DNA of 64,000 nt from Sistotremastrum niveocremeum HHB9708. Taxonomy: Eukaryota; Basidiomycota; Agaricomycetes; Sistotremastrales; Sistotremastraceae. Made by a program: the position numbers and the translations under genes. Below are positions 23,208 through 33,764 of the stretch, one piece after another (within the stretch, counting starts at the first letter, position 1; every line of letters starts with the position of its first letter). Under the pieces are notes generated by a model. The model worked only from the letters and a program-made list of their open reading frames with translations, was not told the origin of the DNA and did not search any database. Location of the stretch: NCBI GenBank assembly GCA_001630475.1, contig KV419401.1:248001-312000 (forward strand), written 5' to 3'.

Positions 23208-24758
23208 ATGGCGACGAAAGTCTTTGATGCATCCTTGTTCTCGATATTGATACCCTATCTTGCAGATGACTCCAAGTCTCTGGCAACCTGCTGTTTGGTG
23301 AACGTCCAGTTCCTTGACGCTTTCACACCAGTACTGTATCGAAAACTGTGCGTTGTCGTTCCTTCAAATCCTTACGACGAAGCTGTGAGTGGATGGGCGA
23401 CAAGCTTGCTTCAAAAGGGGTATCTTAGGGTCGAGTTAGGGAACTAGGTCTCAACTATGGAGTTGTCGTTCTCCTCATCTTGCCCCCCATGTTCAGGAGC
23501 TCGTGCTAACAGGTTCGTCGCCCCTTCGTCGTCTCGTAATTCAACGTCTCACATGATGCCAGGTCACTTGGCTTTTCCGCGACATATGGAGCGAGAAACC
23601 TCGACAATGCAGCTTGTCCTCAACGTGCTACCTCTGCTCAAGGGTCTACGCTCCTTTGTTTGCAAGCCTCAAATCGTTTCGAAAGAGATTTTTGAAGTAC
23701 TGCTCGATGCCATCAATGCTCTACCCCTTCGGGAAACATTCCATGTCAACCGCGTGTGTATGGAGACAGAGACTGCAGCCCAGCTTATCAAGGACAACAT
23801 CCGGAGGTTGACTCTTGAAAGTCCAAGAGCTGCGAACCTTGTGCAGCTTCAATCCCAAATATCCAAGCTCCATTTACTGGAGCTCCACCTCACGGTAGTA
23901 TTCTCGTTCGTCGGCCTTCCTTCTGCTCATAGTGAACAGGACGACTGTGGATCTGCGTCGCCCAGGCTATTTGATATCTTGCAGGACGGCGTGACCGAAT
24001 TGGAGGCTTTCACTTTCGGCCTCTGCTATTCCATCACGAACCACCAGATCTTTCGGTTCTTGGATCATATGAATCACCTTAAAAGACTGGAACTTCATTA
24101 CTATGTCGTGAGTCACTACGCCCTTGTTTTTGTTGTATACGTTCTGACGTCAGATAATAAGCAACTAGGGCTGTATGCGAAGACGGAACTTCCAGCATTA
24201 CAGCATCTGGTCGTCCATCATGCCTTCGAAACGACTGTCGACGGGAGCCGACGAATCTGCAAATGGATCCGGTCAATTATAGGCCATTCATGCATTCGAG
24301 TTCTCGAATTGAAGTTGTTGGATCCCTTCTCTCTCGAGGAGCATTTGGGTCTTGAGGGCCCTAGTTTTGATCCCCTCATGACTCACCTTGCCCTCAAACA
24401 TCCAAATTTACGCCGACTTGACGCCGAATGGTCGTACGTGAGTCAAGGGGTACTGCGGAAAATAGTGGACCGTTGCGTACATCTTGATTGGCTAGCTTTA
24501 TCGATCCATGTTAGCTCCTTGGTATGTCATTTTATTGATTCGGACGCACGATCTGACAGAAATCAGGGCCTCTTGCGATCTTCAACAGAATTGAAGCTCT
24601 TGCGAGGTTTCAAGTGCCATTTGCGTGGCATTATCTATCGCAAGTCGAAGTTGACGACAACGGAAGAAATAATCGGCCAATTGTTTTTGGGGAGTCCATT
24701 GAGTGTATCGACACAAACGCTTAGATGGAATAGGCTTGTGGAAGGTGTGCACTATTGA
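23208..24758 (+). CDS. F-box / leucine-rich protein
   Basis: N-terminal F-box-like segment (LFSILIPYLADDSKSLATCC, LVNVQFLDAFTPVLYRKL), then a leucine-rich C-terminal region (LPLLKGLRSFVC, LEAFTFGLCYSI, HLALKHPNLRRLDAEWS). To read it through, introns must be taken near 23386-23438, 23512-23561, 24107-24160 and 24523-24570; each has a GT donor and AG acceptor and restores the frame. The first gives GTRSQLWSCRSPHLAPHVQE. About 440 aa. Probable substrate receptor of an SCF ubiquitin ligase. It starts 173 nt after beta-adaptin and is convergent with the decarboxylase gene. Confidence 0.7.
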
Positions 24759-25178
24759 CTTCAAAATCCGCTCAAGACGTTGATATCGTGCAGGTTACCA
24801 ATCGCGAAACAAGCTATAGTTTTCTCCGGAGCGTGTCGTCACCACTACAAAATGATTTGCTACTTTGAGCAGCGTTTGACTAAGTTGATGGTTCCGTTCA
24901 TTTCCCATCTACATACCGACGAATTACTTCAATGGCATCACTAATTGTACATTCCTGGTAGGATTATGCTGACAACATCTTTGATTTCTCACAAGTACAT
25001 GAACCGATGGAAAAAAAGGCGGAGCATATGGGAGGCAACTAAACAGGGACCACAAAAGAACTCAAAACCAGGAGCTATTGTACATTTCTTAATCTTCGCT
25101 GGATGCAAGGTGTAGATGAGAACATGATATAAAGTGAAAATTAAAGGACCCACTCTGGACGTACAGGATCACTTTTTC
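24759..25178. other. Intergenic, 420 nt
   Basis: Space between two convergent genes; expected to hold 3' UTRs. A+T-rich, nothing coding supported. Confidence 0.55.
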
Positions 25179-26523
25179 CTACGTGAGTTGGGCAATTTTG
25201 CTGTGTACCTCCACAAGGTCGCCCTTCTGAACGGAGAATTTCAATCTTCTCGCAAGTTCTGGGCCAAACACGAGGCAATGTGTAGAGCCGCCAAAATGGA
25301 AAGTACCAATTTCATCCCCCTTCTTGACTTTATCACCCTTTTTGACAGTAATTTCACAGCTCGATACCTCGACCATACCCACACCGACGAAACATATCAG
25401 CCCGATTCTAGCATCCGTCGCTCTGATGAAAATTAGCGCGCGTGTGGCAACGTGGCTGAGGAAAGGCTGCTGTCCCTGGAGTGCAACCTCGTCCATCCCG
25501 GGAGGGCTGTCGTATGGTATGCCGGCGAAGTACGTGCCGTTCACTACCTGAACGTCCTCGATTTGTCCATCGACAGGACTGGACCATCGATGGTAATAGA
25601 ATGGGCTGAGGAATGCCTGATAAACGGTGCCGCCGACGAAGGACTGGACATTGGGACTGTTGTTCAGCATATGAGTCAGCGAATACGGTTGTCCTTTGAG
25701 CCAGAACAAATCCCGTTCTTTGACTTCATAGGTGATCTGAAGCACTTTCGATTCACAAGCGCTGGTGATGACTGTGGGGTCTGTGGGTGAGCAGACTGGA
25801 CGCGCCCCGGTCCGCAGAGTGCGCGCAAAGAAGTGGTCCCAGGATTGGAAGCCCCAATAAGGCTGCTGCGGATCGCAAACAAAAGTCGTCGTAAAATTCG
25901 GCATCTGTTTCATGGCTTCTGGGCCGAGCCACCCCTCCTCGTTGAGTACATATCGTGAGGAAGACGAAGAGAGAAAGGCAGTCCAAACTTTGAAAATTTC
26001 GCGAAAATGATCATTGACCTTAGGGTTGATCAAAATAATAAGACCATTGGCGAAAGACATAGGCCATTGAAGGACCGCTGTGAATGGGAGGAAGACGAGG
26101 AAATCTGCATTGTATTCGGGAGCTTCGCCCAGGAAGCGGTTGAACAAGCGTAACATTGTTTCGTAATCTTTGACCTTCGACACATATCAGAGACCGAGAG
26201 CAATGTTGATTTGAAAAGTATACCTGGGGGCGTCCTATCGGATCCTTGTCTGGCACGTTGTCGAAGAGACGATGAAACCCCATGTAAGCTTCGGAATTTT
26301 CTTCTATAAATTTTTTGAAGCTCACGATACTGGGGTGTAGAGATCTAGATTTTTCTTCGTCATCTTGAAGCTCTTGCAACTTCTTCTTGATCCAATCGTT
26401 CAGTCGGTCCGGTTCTTCTGGTAGCCAGCCGCCAGTGCTCATGAGGACTGGCGCCTGATTGTAAGGTGATGAGGCGAATCGACCATCGCGGAGAGTAAGT
26501 TTGTTTTGAAGAATGGATGACAT
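25179..26523 (-). CDS. Phosphatidylserine-decarboxylase-like protein of the PsiD type
   Basis: Two exons, about 430 aa. The N-terminal half fits the PSD-associated domain found in fungal PsiD-type proteins: FKKFIEENSEAYMGFHRLF, then VKDYETMLRLFNRFLGEAPE. The catalytic half has FQSWDHFFARTLR, VITSACESKVLQ, FLSPFYYHRWSSPVDGQIED, GTYFAGIPYDSPP, ALIFIRATDARIGLICFVGV and the self-cleavage motif HFGGSTH. In this family the chain cuts itself before the motif's serine to create the pyruvoyl group. The same layout and length are found in Psilocybe PsiD, an L-tryptophan decarboxylase, and in uncharacterised mushroom relatives. GGST differs from LGST of true phosphatidylserine decarboxylases. No mitochondrial presequence or membrane segment, which argues against the phospholipid role. 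Substrate (aromatic amino acid or other) is inference. Confidence 0.85.
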
Positions 26524-28550
26524 GTATCACTCTGAAGATAGGCAAATCAAAGTACAATCCAGGCTGAATGAGTGATGCGTGATACAGAAGAAAATAGAAG
26601 TGGTACCGGTGACGGGTTACTGGACACGGTACGTTTCGTGAGAGATCACAGCACTTGGCTATTCAGGCTCGGTCTCTAAGACAGGCGTCCTGTTAGTCAA
26701 TGGCAGGATGGGCAACAGAGATGAACGACGTACTCGTGGGACACCGATGGGACAGTTTGTCAGGAGAGACAACATAATTTGCGAGCTGAGAGAGATGTTT
26801 TATAGCAGTCTCTGGAAGCAATCACGAGAGATAAAGGTACACAAGCGCGGAGCCCTCATTCACGAGCATGTTGATAACACCGAGGTGGCCCAGTGGGGGG
26901 CCTGAGGAAGCAAACTTTGAGATCCGTCTGGCAGCTGGTAAGGGATGCCACAATGAACTTGGGGTCGCCCCTAGATGGGTGTAAACCGAGCCTAGGATTA
27001 GTGCCTGAGGCCTGATGGGGCGAGTAAAGTTTGGAAGACGTCATTCGTCGATACACGCGATGCAATTGTGGCTCGAATCGTTCGTTCAACCAAAGCTATT
27101 AATTGTTTGGTCCGGCAAAAATCTTTCCACAACATGATCCGGTGCTGAAGTGGTCGGTGTAATTTGAGGGAGGTGTTCAGAAGGAGGGAACGTTTTCGGC
27201 TTGTTGGCTTGCTGACAGCGTCGAACAGACCCCAGACCGACAATGTTGACATCGCCTTCGGTCACAAGTTCGGTGCACGATCGCGAACTTCTCACAGAAG
27301 CCATATACTGGACTCAATCATTATATGAAGCATCCATTCAATTCCTTTAGCGCTTTGTCGATCGTCCATTTAGTATCAATTGTTTCTAGTGCTTTTCGCC
27401 TTGATTGTGCCTTAGTGTTAATGTTTGGACAGTCTTCTGGGCAACGTCTTGTGCGGGGGTCAACTTCCAGAGCTTAGGAGCTAGACATCATGTGCACAAG
27501 CAAGAAGGTCATATGAGCCAACAGTGTCTCATGGTTCGGAGGGCTATGAACAAGAACAGAAACATGAGAGTGTCACTGGAGTGCCGGGATGACGAGATAC
27601 TGAATCCGCGTAAATGTTTGAACTATCGGTCCAAGCACTCTGAGGTCTCTGCGACTCCTTGAAGATATTTGATTAGCTTCACCGTGTCATATGATGTAGC
27701 TGGACATCATCCTCGCAAGCGTTACAGTTTGGATCTTCATATTCGTCTGCGATCCTTCCGCTGCAGAGTGACGCTATTCCGACAAGCACAGAGGCTGGAA
27801 GGCGCTAATGATCAGCGAAGACATCCTGTAGACGTGAGCAGATTCAGAAGGTCGACATTCATTTGAAAATGCCCCATGAACCTGAGATACGCCTTGTTGT
27901 TACAGCTCCAAAGGACTGTATCGTGGACACGCGGTCGCGGGGAAGCGAGCTCTCCACTCCCGATGTCGGTCCAAGCTCTGGTCCATGCAATTCGGAAAGC
28001 TTTACGAGAGTCCTTGGGAAGCCGCAGCATATGAAAATGCTGACGCTGTTGCGGCACACTATCGAGCTTCCAAGTATACGTGATGCCGTTCATGTAGAAT
28101 CGTGTATCTGAGCTCCAGCTTCTTAGCGGCAGAAAGAGCTAGGGGATACGAGATCACATGCACAGCGCAGACTCAGTCGCCGAGAGCAATCATTTCAATC
28201 GTATGTGGCAAAGAGGGGCCAACTTTGCCGATCGTTGCCTAAGGGAAAGAGCGTCCTTCAGAAATGAGCGTTCGAGCGTGCATACCCGCTAGTCACAGAT
28301 CGAAGTCTCGCACAAGCAATTTTGTATTTCTGAAACCGAGTGAGGGCACGAGACGCGAGCAGCATGTCCCTAAAGAATCAGCGTACACCCCCGAATTGGT
28401 TCGCAAACTGCGCACGTGTGTTGCATTCGGTGCTTGCTCATAAAATGACTTGAATCGTGGAGGTGGCCGGATGCGACATGCCTGAGTGGATAATCCTAGA
28501 TATATATATATTGGTATGATACATGTCGAGAGTGGTACTTTGAGGAGTTC
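26524..28550. other. Intergenic or unresolved, about 2.0 kb
   Basis: No gene here can be modelled with confidence. Short minus-strand frames at 26998-27304 open with MASVRSSRSC but resemble nothing known. The best candidate is the exon listed at 27812-28138. No transposon ends or RNA gene seen. Confidence 0.4.
27812..28138 (-). CDS. Possible exon of an unidentified basidiomycete gene
   Basis: Open from a CCCCTAG acceptor at about 28139 to a stop at 27812. It reads RSWSSDTRFYMNGITYTWKL, later LPKDSRKAFRIAWTRAW and VLWSCNNKAYLRFMGHFQ. The 'W-x3-TRFYMNGITYTWK' style recalls short basidiomycete proteins of unknown function, but I cannot name a family. No upstream exon with a start codon could be fixed, and the 3' end may also be spliced. 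Confidence 0.25.
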   Translation of the reverse strand, partial: LFLPLRSWSSDTRFYMNGITYTWKLDSVPQQRQHFHMLRLPKDSRKAFRIAWTRAWTDIGSGELASPRPRVHDTVLWSCNNKAYLRFMGHFQMNVDLLNLLTSTGCLR

Positions 28551-28948
28551 TTAGGTTGATTGTGACTCTAATTTCTTCTCTTCGTTTGCCAGACGGACTC
28601 TAGACACCGGTGACTTCAGATTCTACGAATCGAATTTGACACTGCTCACCTATTTCTTGCAACAAGCACTCTAAGTGTACGATCTTTCTCGATCTCTGAC
28701 ATTTCCCTCCAATTTGCAATTCGCGAAAGAGTCTGTAAGAGATCAGAATAACAAATGTTCGAACGCTTATTGATGGGAAGACCACTTACGCCGTCACTGT
28801 TCACAACCATTGGCCCTAATTCGTCGAGTTTCAAAGTAGAGCCGACGTTGAGTTGGCTGACTCCCTCCTGTGAAACAGGAGCGGGAAGAGCCAAGGGGGC
28901 ATTCTGAGCACTATTATCAAGGGTTTGTTGGCTGGATTCGGATGACAT
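28551..28948 (-). CDS. Short conserved fungal protein of unknown function
   Basis: Three exons, about 85 aa. N-terminus MSSESSQQTLDNSAQNAPLA is polar. The core is LDELGPMVVNSDG joined to TLSRIANWREMSEIEKDRTL and RVLVARN, then a charged tail VRLANEEKKLES. From memory, an 'LGP-x-VVN-x-DG-T-x-SRI-x-NW-x-EM...T-x-RVL-x-RN' core occurs in short proteins across fungi without assigned function. Introns have standard GTAAGT and GTGAGC donors. It is divergent from METTL16, 328 nt apart. No targeting signal seen. Confidence 0.7.
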
Positions 28949-29276
28949 CGTTGAACTTGAGTCAAAGTACAGAAGTTAGAGGCAAGACGATGAGTCTTTG
29001 CCACAGGTCAAAATTATATCAGCTGCCAGTGAACCGGCCCGGAGCTAGTCCGGCCCCTTTCTCCTACTTTCGAGACTGTTCTGGCTGCTGGACACTGCTG
29101 AAACCTACTAATCCTATTCGTGGCCTCCTTGACTTCTTGAGGACAACATTTCCTTCTATAGAGCAATGCCACTCGCGAAATGCACCCTCGGAATCCATAT
29201 AGCAAGCCTCTAGACTTTTTGGCCCTGGCTTCCGGTTTTCCACTGTTGAATAAGTTGTGGGTTAGACACCTTAAAA
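28949..29276. other. Divergent promoter region, 328 nt
   Basis: Lies between the start codons of the short conserved protein (minus) and METTL16 (plus). No TATA box stands out. Confidence 0.45.
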
Positions 29277-31065
29277 ATGAGATCGGATGTTGATCTAAAA
29301 TATCGCCCAAGTCTACTTCAAACCTCAGAACGACAATACGTGATTGATTTCAAAGACTCGGATGCACAACGGTGAGTACATTTCGTTGGTTGTTGCAGGT
29401 GCGAGTTCTCCACTGAGTCAACGTCATACAGCTGTTTGACTCGAGCTTTACTCAAGAGAGACTTTGAAATTGAGTTGAAGTTGCATGAAGACCGACTTTG
29501 TCCGCCTGTTCGTGTCCCTCTCACTATGTGACTGGTCGACATCCATCTCAGTCAGCATAGGTCCCGAACAGGTCGGAGGCTCTTCCTGTCCTTGCAAACA
29601 TCTACAATAATAACGGAATCAAGGCTGAACTATATATTATGGCTCCAAGATATTTTCCGATCCGAGAAGGTGGACAATACAGTGGAAGAACCTTTCGTCC
29701 TGATCGACATGTGGGTCCGGACGCTCACCCGGTCCACCAGGAACTAACTCATCTGTAGAGGCACTGGAGCGTCATCCATATATCCTCTGTTAGGTTGCAG
29801 TATAGAGCCCAGTTGGAACTTCATAGGAACCGGTAAATGTTCATCAAAGAAAGACGCTCATTTGATATCACTGACTAATTGACGTTATAGACGTCGATGC
29901 TACATCATTGGACTGGGCCAGCACGAATGTGTCTGCCAATCGTTTGTCGCACAGAGTGAGTTTGGAGTTGGCAAATTCGTCAGGGCCTATCTTCAAACCT
30001 CTATTCGATGACTTGACACTGAAGCAAGTGTCATAAATTTTTTTTTTGGGGTATTGCATTGCTGATATTCATCAGAGTCGGGTTCACGATGTGCAACCCG
30101 CCGTTTTATTCCAATCTCGAAGAAGTGGCCGAATCTAAACAATTGAAGGAGTACGAACCCTTTGCAGTGGGTCATTCATGATTCAAGCTATACGTCACTA
30201 ATTGCAGACAGGTGTGCACTGGGTCTGAGAATGAAATGATCACAGCAGGCGGCGAAGTGGCTTTCGTGAAGAAGATGGTCGTGGAAAGTTTGGAACTTCG
30301 TACGCGTTGCAGGTCTGTCAACATCGTCATGTAATCTAGCAGGGTGCTGAACTCTATAGGTGGTATACTTCTATGCTGGGAAAGTTGTCATCTGTAATCA
30401 AGATTGTCGACTTCTTGAAGGAATGCGAGGTAGTTATACACAGATCTTCCCCGATATATTTAGCTCAATGAACATTGCTTAGGTCAGCAACTATGCTCTT
30501 ACTCAGTTTGTTCAAGGAACGACTCGCCGATGGGCCATTGCATGGTCTTTTGGTCTCGTCCGGCTCGACGATGTCAGTCTATTCTTTCAATATCTGTACT
30601 TCATTCGAACCTGCTCCTTGCTAGGCATTTAGTCGGTTTCAATCTCCTTCACTGCAGGCGTGGATGCCACCGCCCAACAACTTTGTCCACAACATGCCGT
30701 TCGTCGAGCCCGGCGACTTGTTCGCCAGCACTCAATCCATTCTTTCTGCCATTCCTGGCCTGTCCCACAAGGTTAAAGACTCAGATCGCTGGACTATAGT
30801 TATATCCTCTTCAGGAAATACGTGGTCGCGTGCGGCGAGAAGAAAAGCAGGATCATCCAATGCGCAATTATCGCCAGATGCCGCGCTGATGATGAGGTGT
30901 GAGATATCGGTGTCTAAGGATGAGCGCCATAATGCTGGGCCATCGTCGCTAATCTTGAAAGGAAGATGGTCATGGGGCAGCGATCGAACACTTTGGGATA
31001 GCTTCTGGCATCATTTGACGCGAAAGCTGCAGGACTGTTTCAATACCAGCACAAATGCTACGTGA
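29277..31065 (+). CDS. METTL16-type U6 snRNA / mRNA N6-adenosine methyltransferase
   Basis: SAM-dependent enzyme; relatives methylate A43 of U6 snRNA and, in animals, the MAT2A mRNA hairpins. In order: MRSDVDLKYRPSLLQ, CLTRALLKRDFEIELKLHED, RLCPPVPNRLNYILWLQD (needs an 11-nt microexon), the SAM loop LIDIGTGASSIYPLLG, FIGTDVDATSLDWAS, catalytic NPPF in FTMCNPPFYSNLEE, then CTGSENEMITAGGEVAFVKK, RWYTSMLGKLSS and TQFVQGTTRRWAIAWSF. The C-terminal part from AWMPPPNNFVHNMPF is less conserved and ends FNTSTNAT. All core motifs are intact. About ten exons. Nuclear location expected; an RNA methyltransferase role is strongly supported, exact targets are inferred. Confidence 0.88.
29561..29571 (+). 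other. 11-nt microexon of the METTL16 gene
   Basis: GTCCCGAACAG, between an acceptor GCATAG and a donor GTCGGA. It supplies V-P-N and two bases of R of the conserved CPPVPNRLNY block. The preceding intron is 29508-29560. Without it the family motif cannot be read. Confidence 0.75.
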
Positions 31066-31441
31066 ACAAAACTTTAGTCCAACGTCTACATGTAATGGGA
31101 ACTGAAGGATCCATGCTCGAGGGCTTGTGCTGCAGCTGAACACTGGGAGCTTACGAGAGATCATGGTTGTCAATCGGGTGCGTTACATTATTAGCCTTAG
31201 ATCCGAAGGGGAACGTGTTGTATGCAGAAAAAACATTTGTTTGTACTACTCTGTCATTGTTGTCGTCAGATAAGAGACTTTGTTGACTGCATTCCGGCAA
31301 GTGGCGGGTCACCACATGCATAGGCTTCTCACGGATGAAAGATATCTCATACTATGGCCACACTATCGCCTGTCTATGGACATCTATAAATCAGACCGTA
31401 GTATGTTATCAGCATCCGATTTCGACGTCTTCAGGCGAACG
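31066..31441. other. Intergenic, 376 nt
   Basis: 3' side of METTL16 and promoter of the small secreted protein that follows. Holds the TATA box at 31385-31390; nothing coding is supported. Confidence 0.5.
31385..31390 (+). promoter_or_regulatory. TATA box of small secreted protein 1
   Basis: TATAAA 52 nt before the ATG at 31442. Confidence 0.5.
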
Positions 31442-31689
31442 ATGAATTTCTTTTTCTTTATTTCATTGTTCTACCTCACGATCTCTGCACATGCACTTCC
31501 ACCAGAACCTGTTTGCAAAGACTTTGTTAGTTCCAAGAATTACTCCTTTATCGAGTGCTACGGCTCATTTCTTTGATGCCACAGGCGGCTTGTGTGTGCC
31601 CGCCAAATGCGGCCACTGTTGGGGCATGTTCGGCAGCAAATCTAGCTGCTGGATGCTCTGCAACCACTATTACCAGATGTATTCCGTGA
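31442..31689 (+). CDS. Small six-cysteine secreted protein 1
   Basis: Two exons joined across an intron at 31526-31584, 62 aa. Signal peptide MNFFFFISLFYLTISAHA, then LPPEPVCKDF, and after the intron AACVCPPNAATVGACSAAN, LAAGCSATTITRCIP and stop. Cysteine spacing (one in exon 1, then C-x-C, C, AAGC, C near the end) is shared with five genes at 46.4-49.7 kb, and the intron sits at the same place just before the [PAR][AG]C-x-C motif. No known domain; the C-x-C plus AAGC pattern faintly recalls half of a CFEM domain. Likely secreted; role unknown. It lies 15 kb from the main array, so the family has moved locally. Confidence 0.7.
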
Positions 31690-32033
31690 GCTTCCCTTGA
31701 CTATATTTTTCGCTAAGGGCTCCCCACTGAGGCATGAGTCGTGAAGTGGAAGCGGTCAATGATGGACACCGCGAGTCACATCGGACTCCAAGCTCAACGG
31801 GCGAACGAGGTGTTCGCCACTGTATCACGACCGAGGGGTACTGGTAGTAATCTTCATGTAACTTAACTACTAGTGTTTCCCTCTTCTGATGTCGAGCTTC
31901 TTCGCGAGACTGAGACTGGAATGTTTACCTATTGCCCACGGTCCTCCATCCTTTCTGCTTGTGCGGCTTTGGAAGGGCGGCTCTCGGAGCTCGTCAATGA
32001 ATCATCGATGACTCGGAGGGCGTGAAGGCGACT
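31690..32033. other. Intergenic, 344 nt
   Basis: 3' side of two convergent genes. Nothing coding is supported. Confidence 0.55.
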
Positions 32034-33250
32034 CTACTGTTCCGCCCAGACTTCCGAAAATTCGAATCCACCATCTTCAAAATGCCAAAAGAGGCGAGTG
32101 TCACCATATTGGGATGAAACTCGCGCCTCGACTGTTCGAAGACTCGGGAAGAATTTGATTATGGAAGGCATGCTTTTGATAATTGATTCCCTCTCCGCTC
32201 CTGTCAAAGCCAGTGGTTCTTCGATGAAAAGGATATATTTGAGGTTCGGAAGGTGGTATCCCGGCTTCATATTTGTCGGACCATCTTCCATCATATCCTG
32301 AAACGATAGTCATTGACATGGTCTCATATATAATGCAAAGAACATACGGCGAACATGGGATATAGACGGAATCCTGCGATTTCTTCCAAGTTCGGGAATG
32401 CGACATGAAGGGATCGGATGACGAAGAAAATGAAATTCAACCCCTCTCCGAGTGTGGAGGGAGCTTCGATGCGCTTTAGCTTGGAGAAAGGTCCGCGAAC
32501 TCCCAAGACTTGAAAAATTGGCGGAGTTGGGTAAAGTTGAGTAGGACCGGGACGGACAAGCTGCGCCGATCCTGGAGCATAGAGGAACTGTTTGTCACAG
32601 TGTAGGACTTCCAAGTTACTCATGTCGATTGTGCCTGCTGTATCGACGAATTTGAGGAATGAAGTCAATTGAAATTCATTCGTCCAGTGGAGACTGAGGT
32701 CCTTCACGTGACTGTGACGCTGTAAGAATGTGTGTAGCACGCGTAAGGAGAGGGGAGAGTTGCCAAATCTCATAGAAAGGATTGTGAGGCGAGGAAAGGT
32801 AGCTTCCAACACAGATCTTGGCACCTTGTCGGAACTCAGAGAGATACTCTCGAAATATACCTCGAGGTGAGTTAGGGATTGGGCTGCTCGAAGATTGTCT
32901 GACAGCGCGGAGGTAAAGATGGGCGGTAGAGAACGATAAATCGTCCAGAAATGGTCTATATACAGGTATCGGAGATGAGGAGCGTGGCGACTGAGGCCCA
33001 CGATGCGATTGATGAGCGAGTGGGTCTCGCCGAGGGCCGAATTTGTATGAAGGGAGAGAACGAGATCAGACCAAAGAGTTTCCTGAGCTACGCTGTGTAG
33101 CATCCAACATGTCAAAGAAATCTGGAGGAGAACTTGGTTCTCTGTGCGGATCTGAGCCTTAACTTCAGAGACGGCGAGACCTAATTTCGTCTCTCGCACA
33201 CAAGAAATGATTTTGCGGTACAATTCGATGGGAAGCGATGCTTTTTCCAT
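32034..33250 (-). CDS. F-box-like protein with leucine-rich C-terminus
   Basis: About 390 aa in two exons, intron near 32295-32343 (donor GTATGT). F-box-like N-terminus MEKASLPIELYRKIISCVRE, then LLQISLTCWMLHSVAQETLW. Leucine-rich segments follow: LRYLYIDHFW, LTHLEVYFESISL, FPRLTILSMRF, VKDLSLHW and SNLEVLHCDKQFL. Exon 2 begins DMMEDGPTNMKPGYHLPNLK and ends VWAEQ. The start at 33250 is the first in-frame ATG. Predicted SCF adaptor; no sequence kinship with the tandem pair at 5.6-8.6 kb beyond the general plan. Confidence 0.7.
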
Positions 33251-33764
33251 TGGTGGAGGCGTAGCGGTGGTTAGTAATGGAAATGGAATCGACAACCTCC
33301 ACGATGCGAAGGACTCTCAGACTGGTGCTGTACGGACCAGGCCCGGGTGAAGCAAGGGCCGGGTAAAACCTGCCCGGATCCGACTCCGAGCCGAGAATTT
33401 ACATATATACCCATACGAAGCCGAAGCTTGCGCTTTGGCCGCAACGCCTTAACGTTAACCTCAGGCCTCAGGTGTAATGCTGTGGTATTGAGTACAGACC
33501 ACGGCTCTCGGATAACTCGGACATACAACATGGTACACAAGTTGATACATTGAGAACTGTCCTAGCCTACATATCTCAGCACTTTATACGTAGTCTTTCT
33601 CCGTCGTAATGGGCCATGAATTGGTTGTAAGACGTCGGATCACAACCGTAAAGGTCTCGGGGGGCTACGATTATAATTTCAGTCAGTCATGGAAACTAAA
33701 AGTCGAGAAAGTACATGTCTACCTTATTCGGATCCCAATATCGCGCCTCAACACACTGAGGCGT
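33251..33764. other. Intergenic, 514 nt
   Basis: Promoter of the F-box gene and 3' side of MYND gene A. A CG-rich stretch near 33340-33460 on both strands is open but unrecognisable. Confidence 0.5.
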
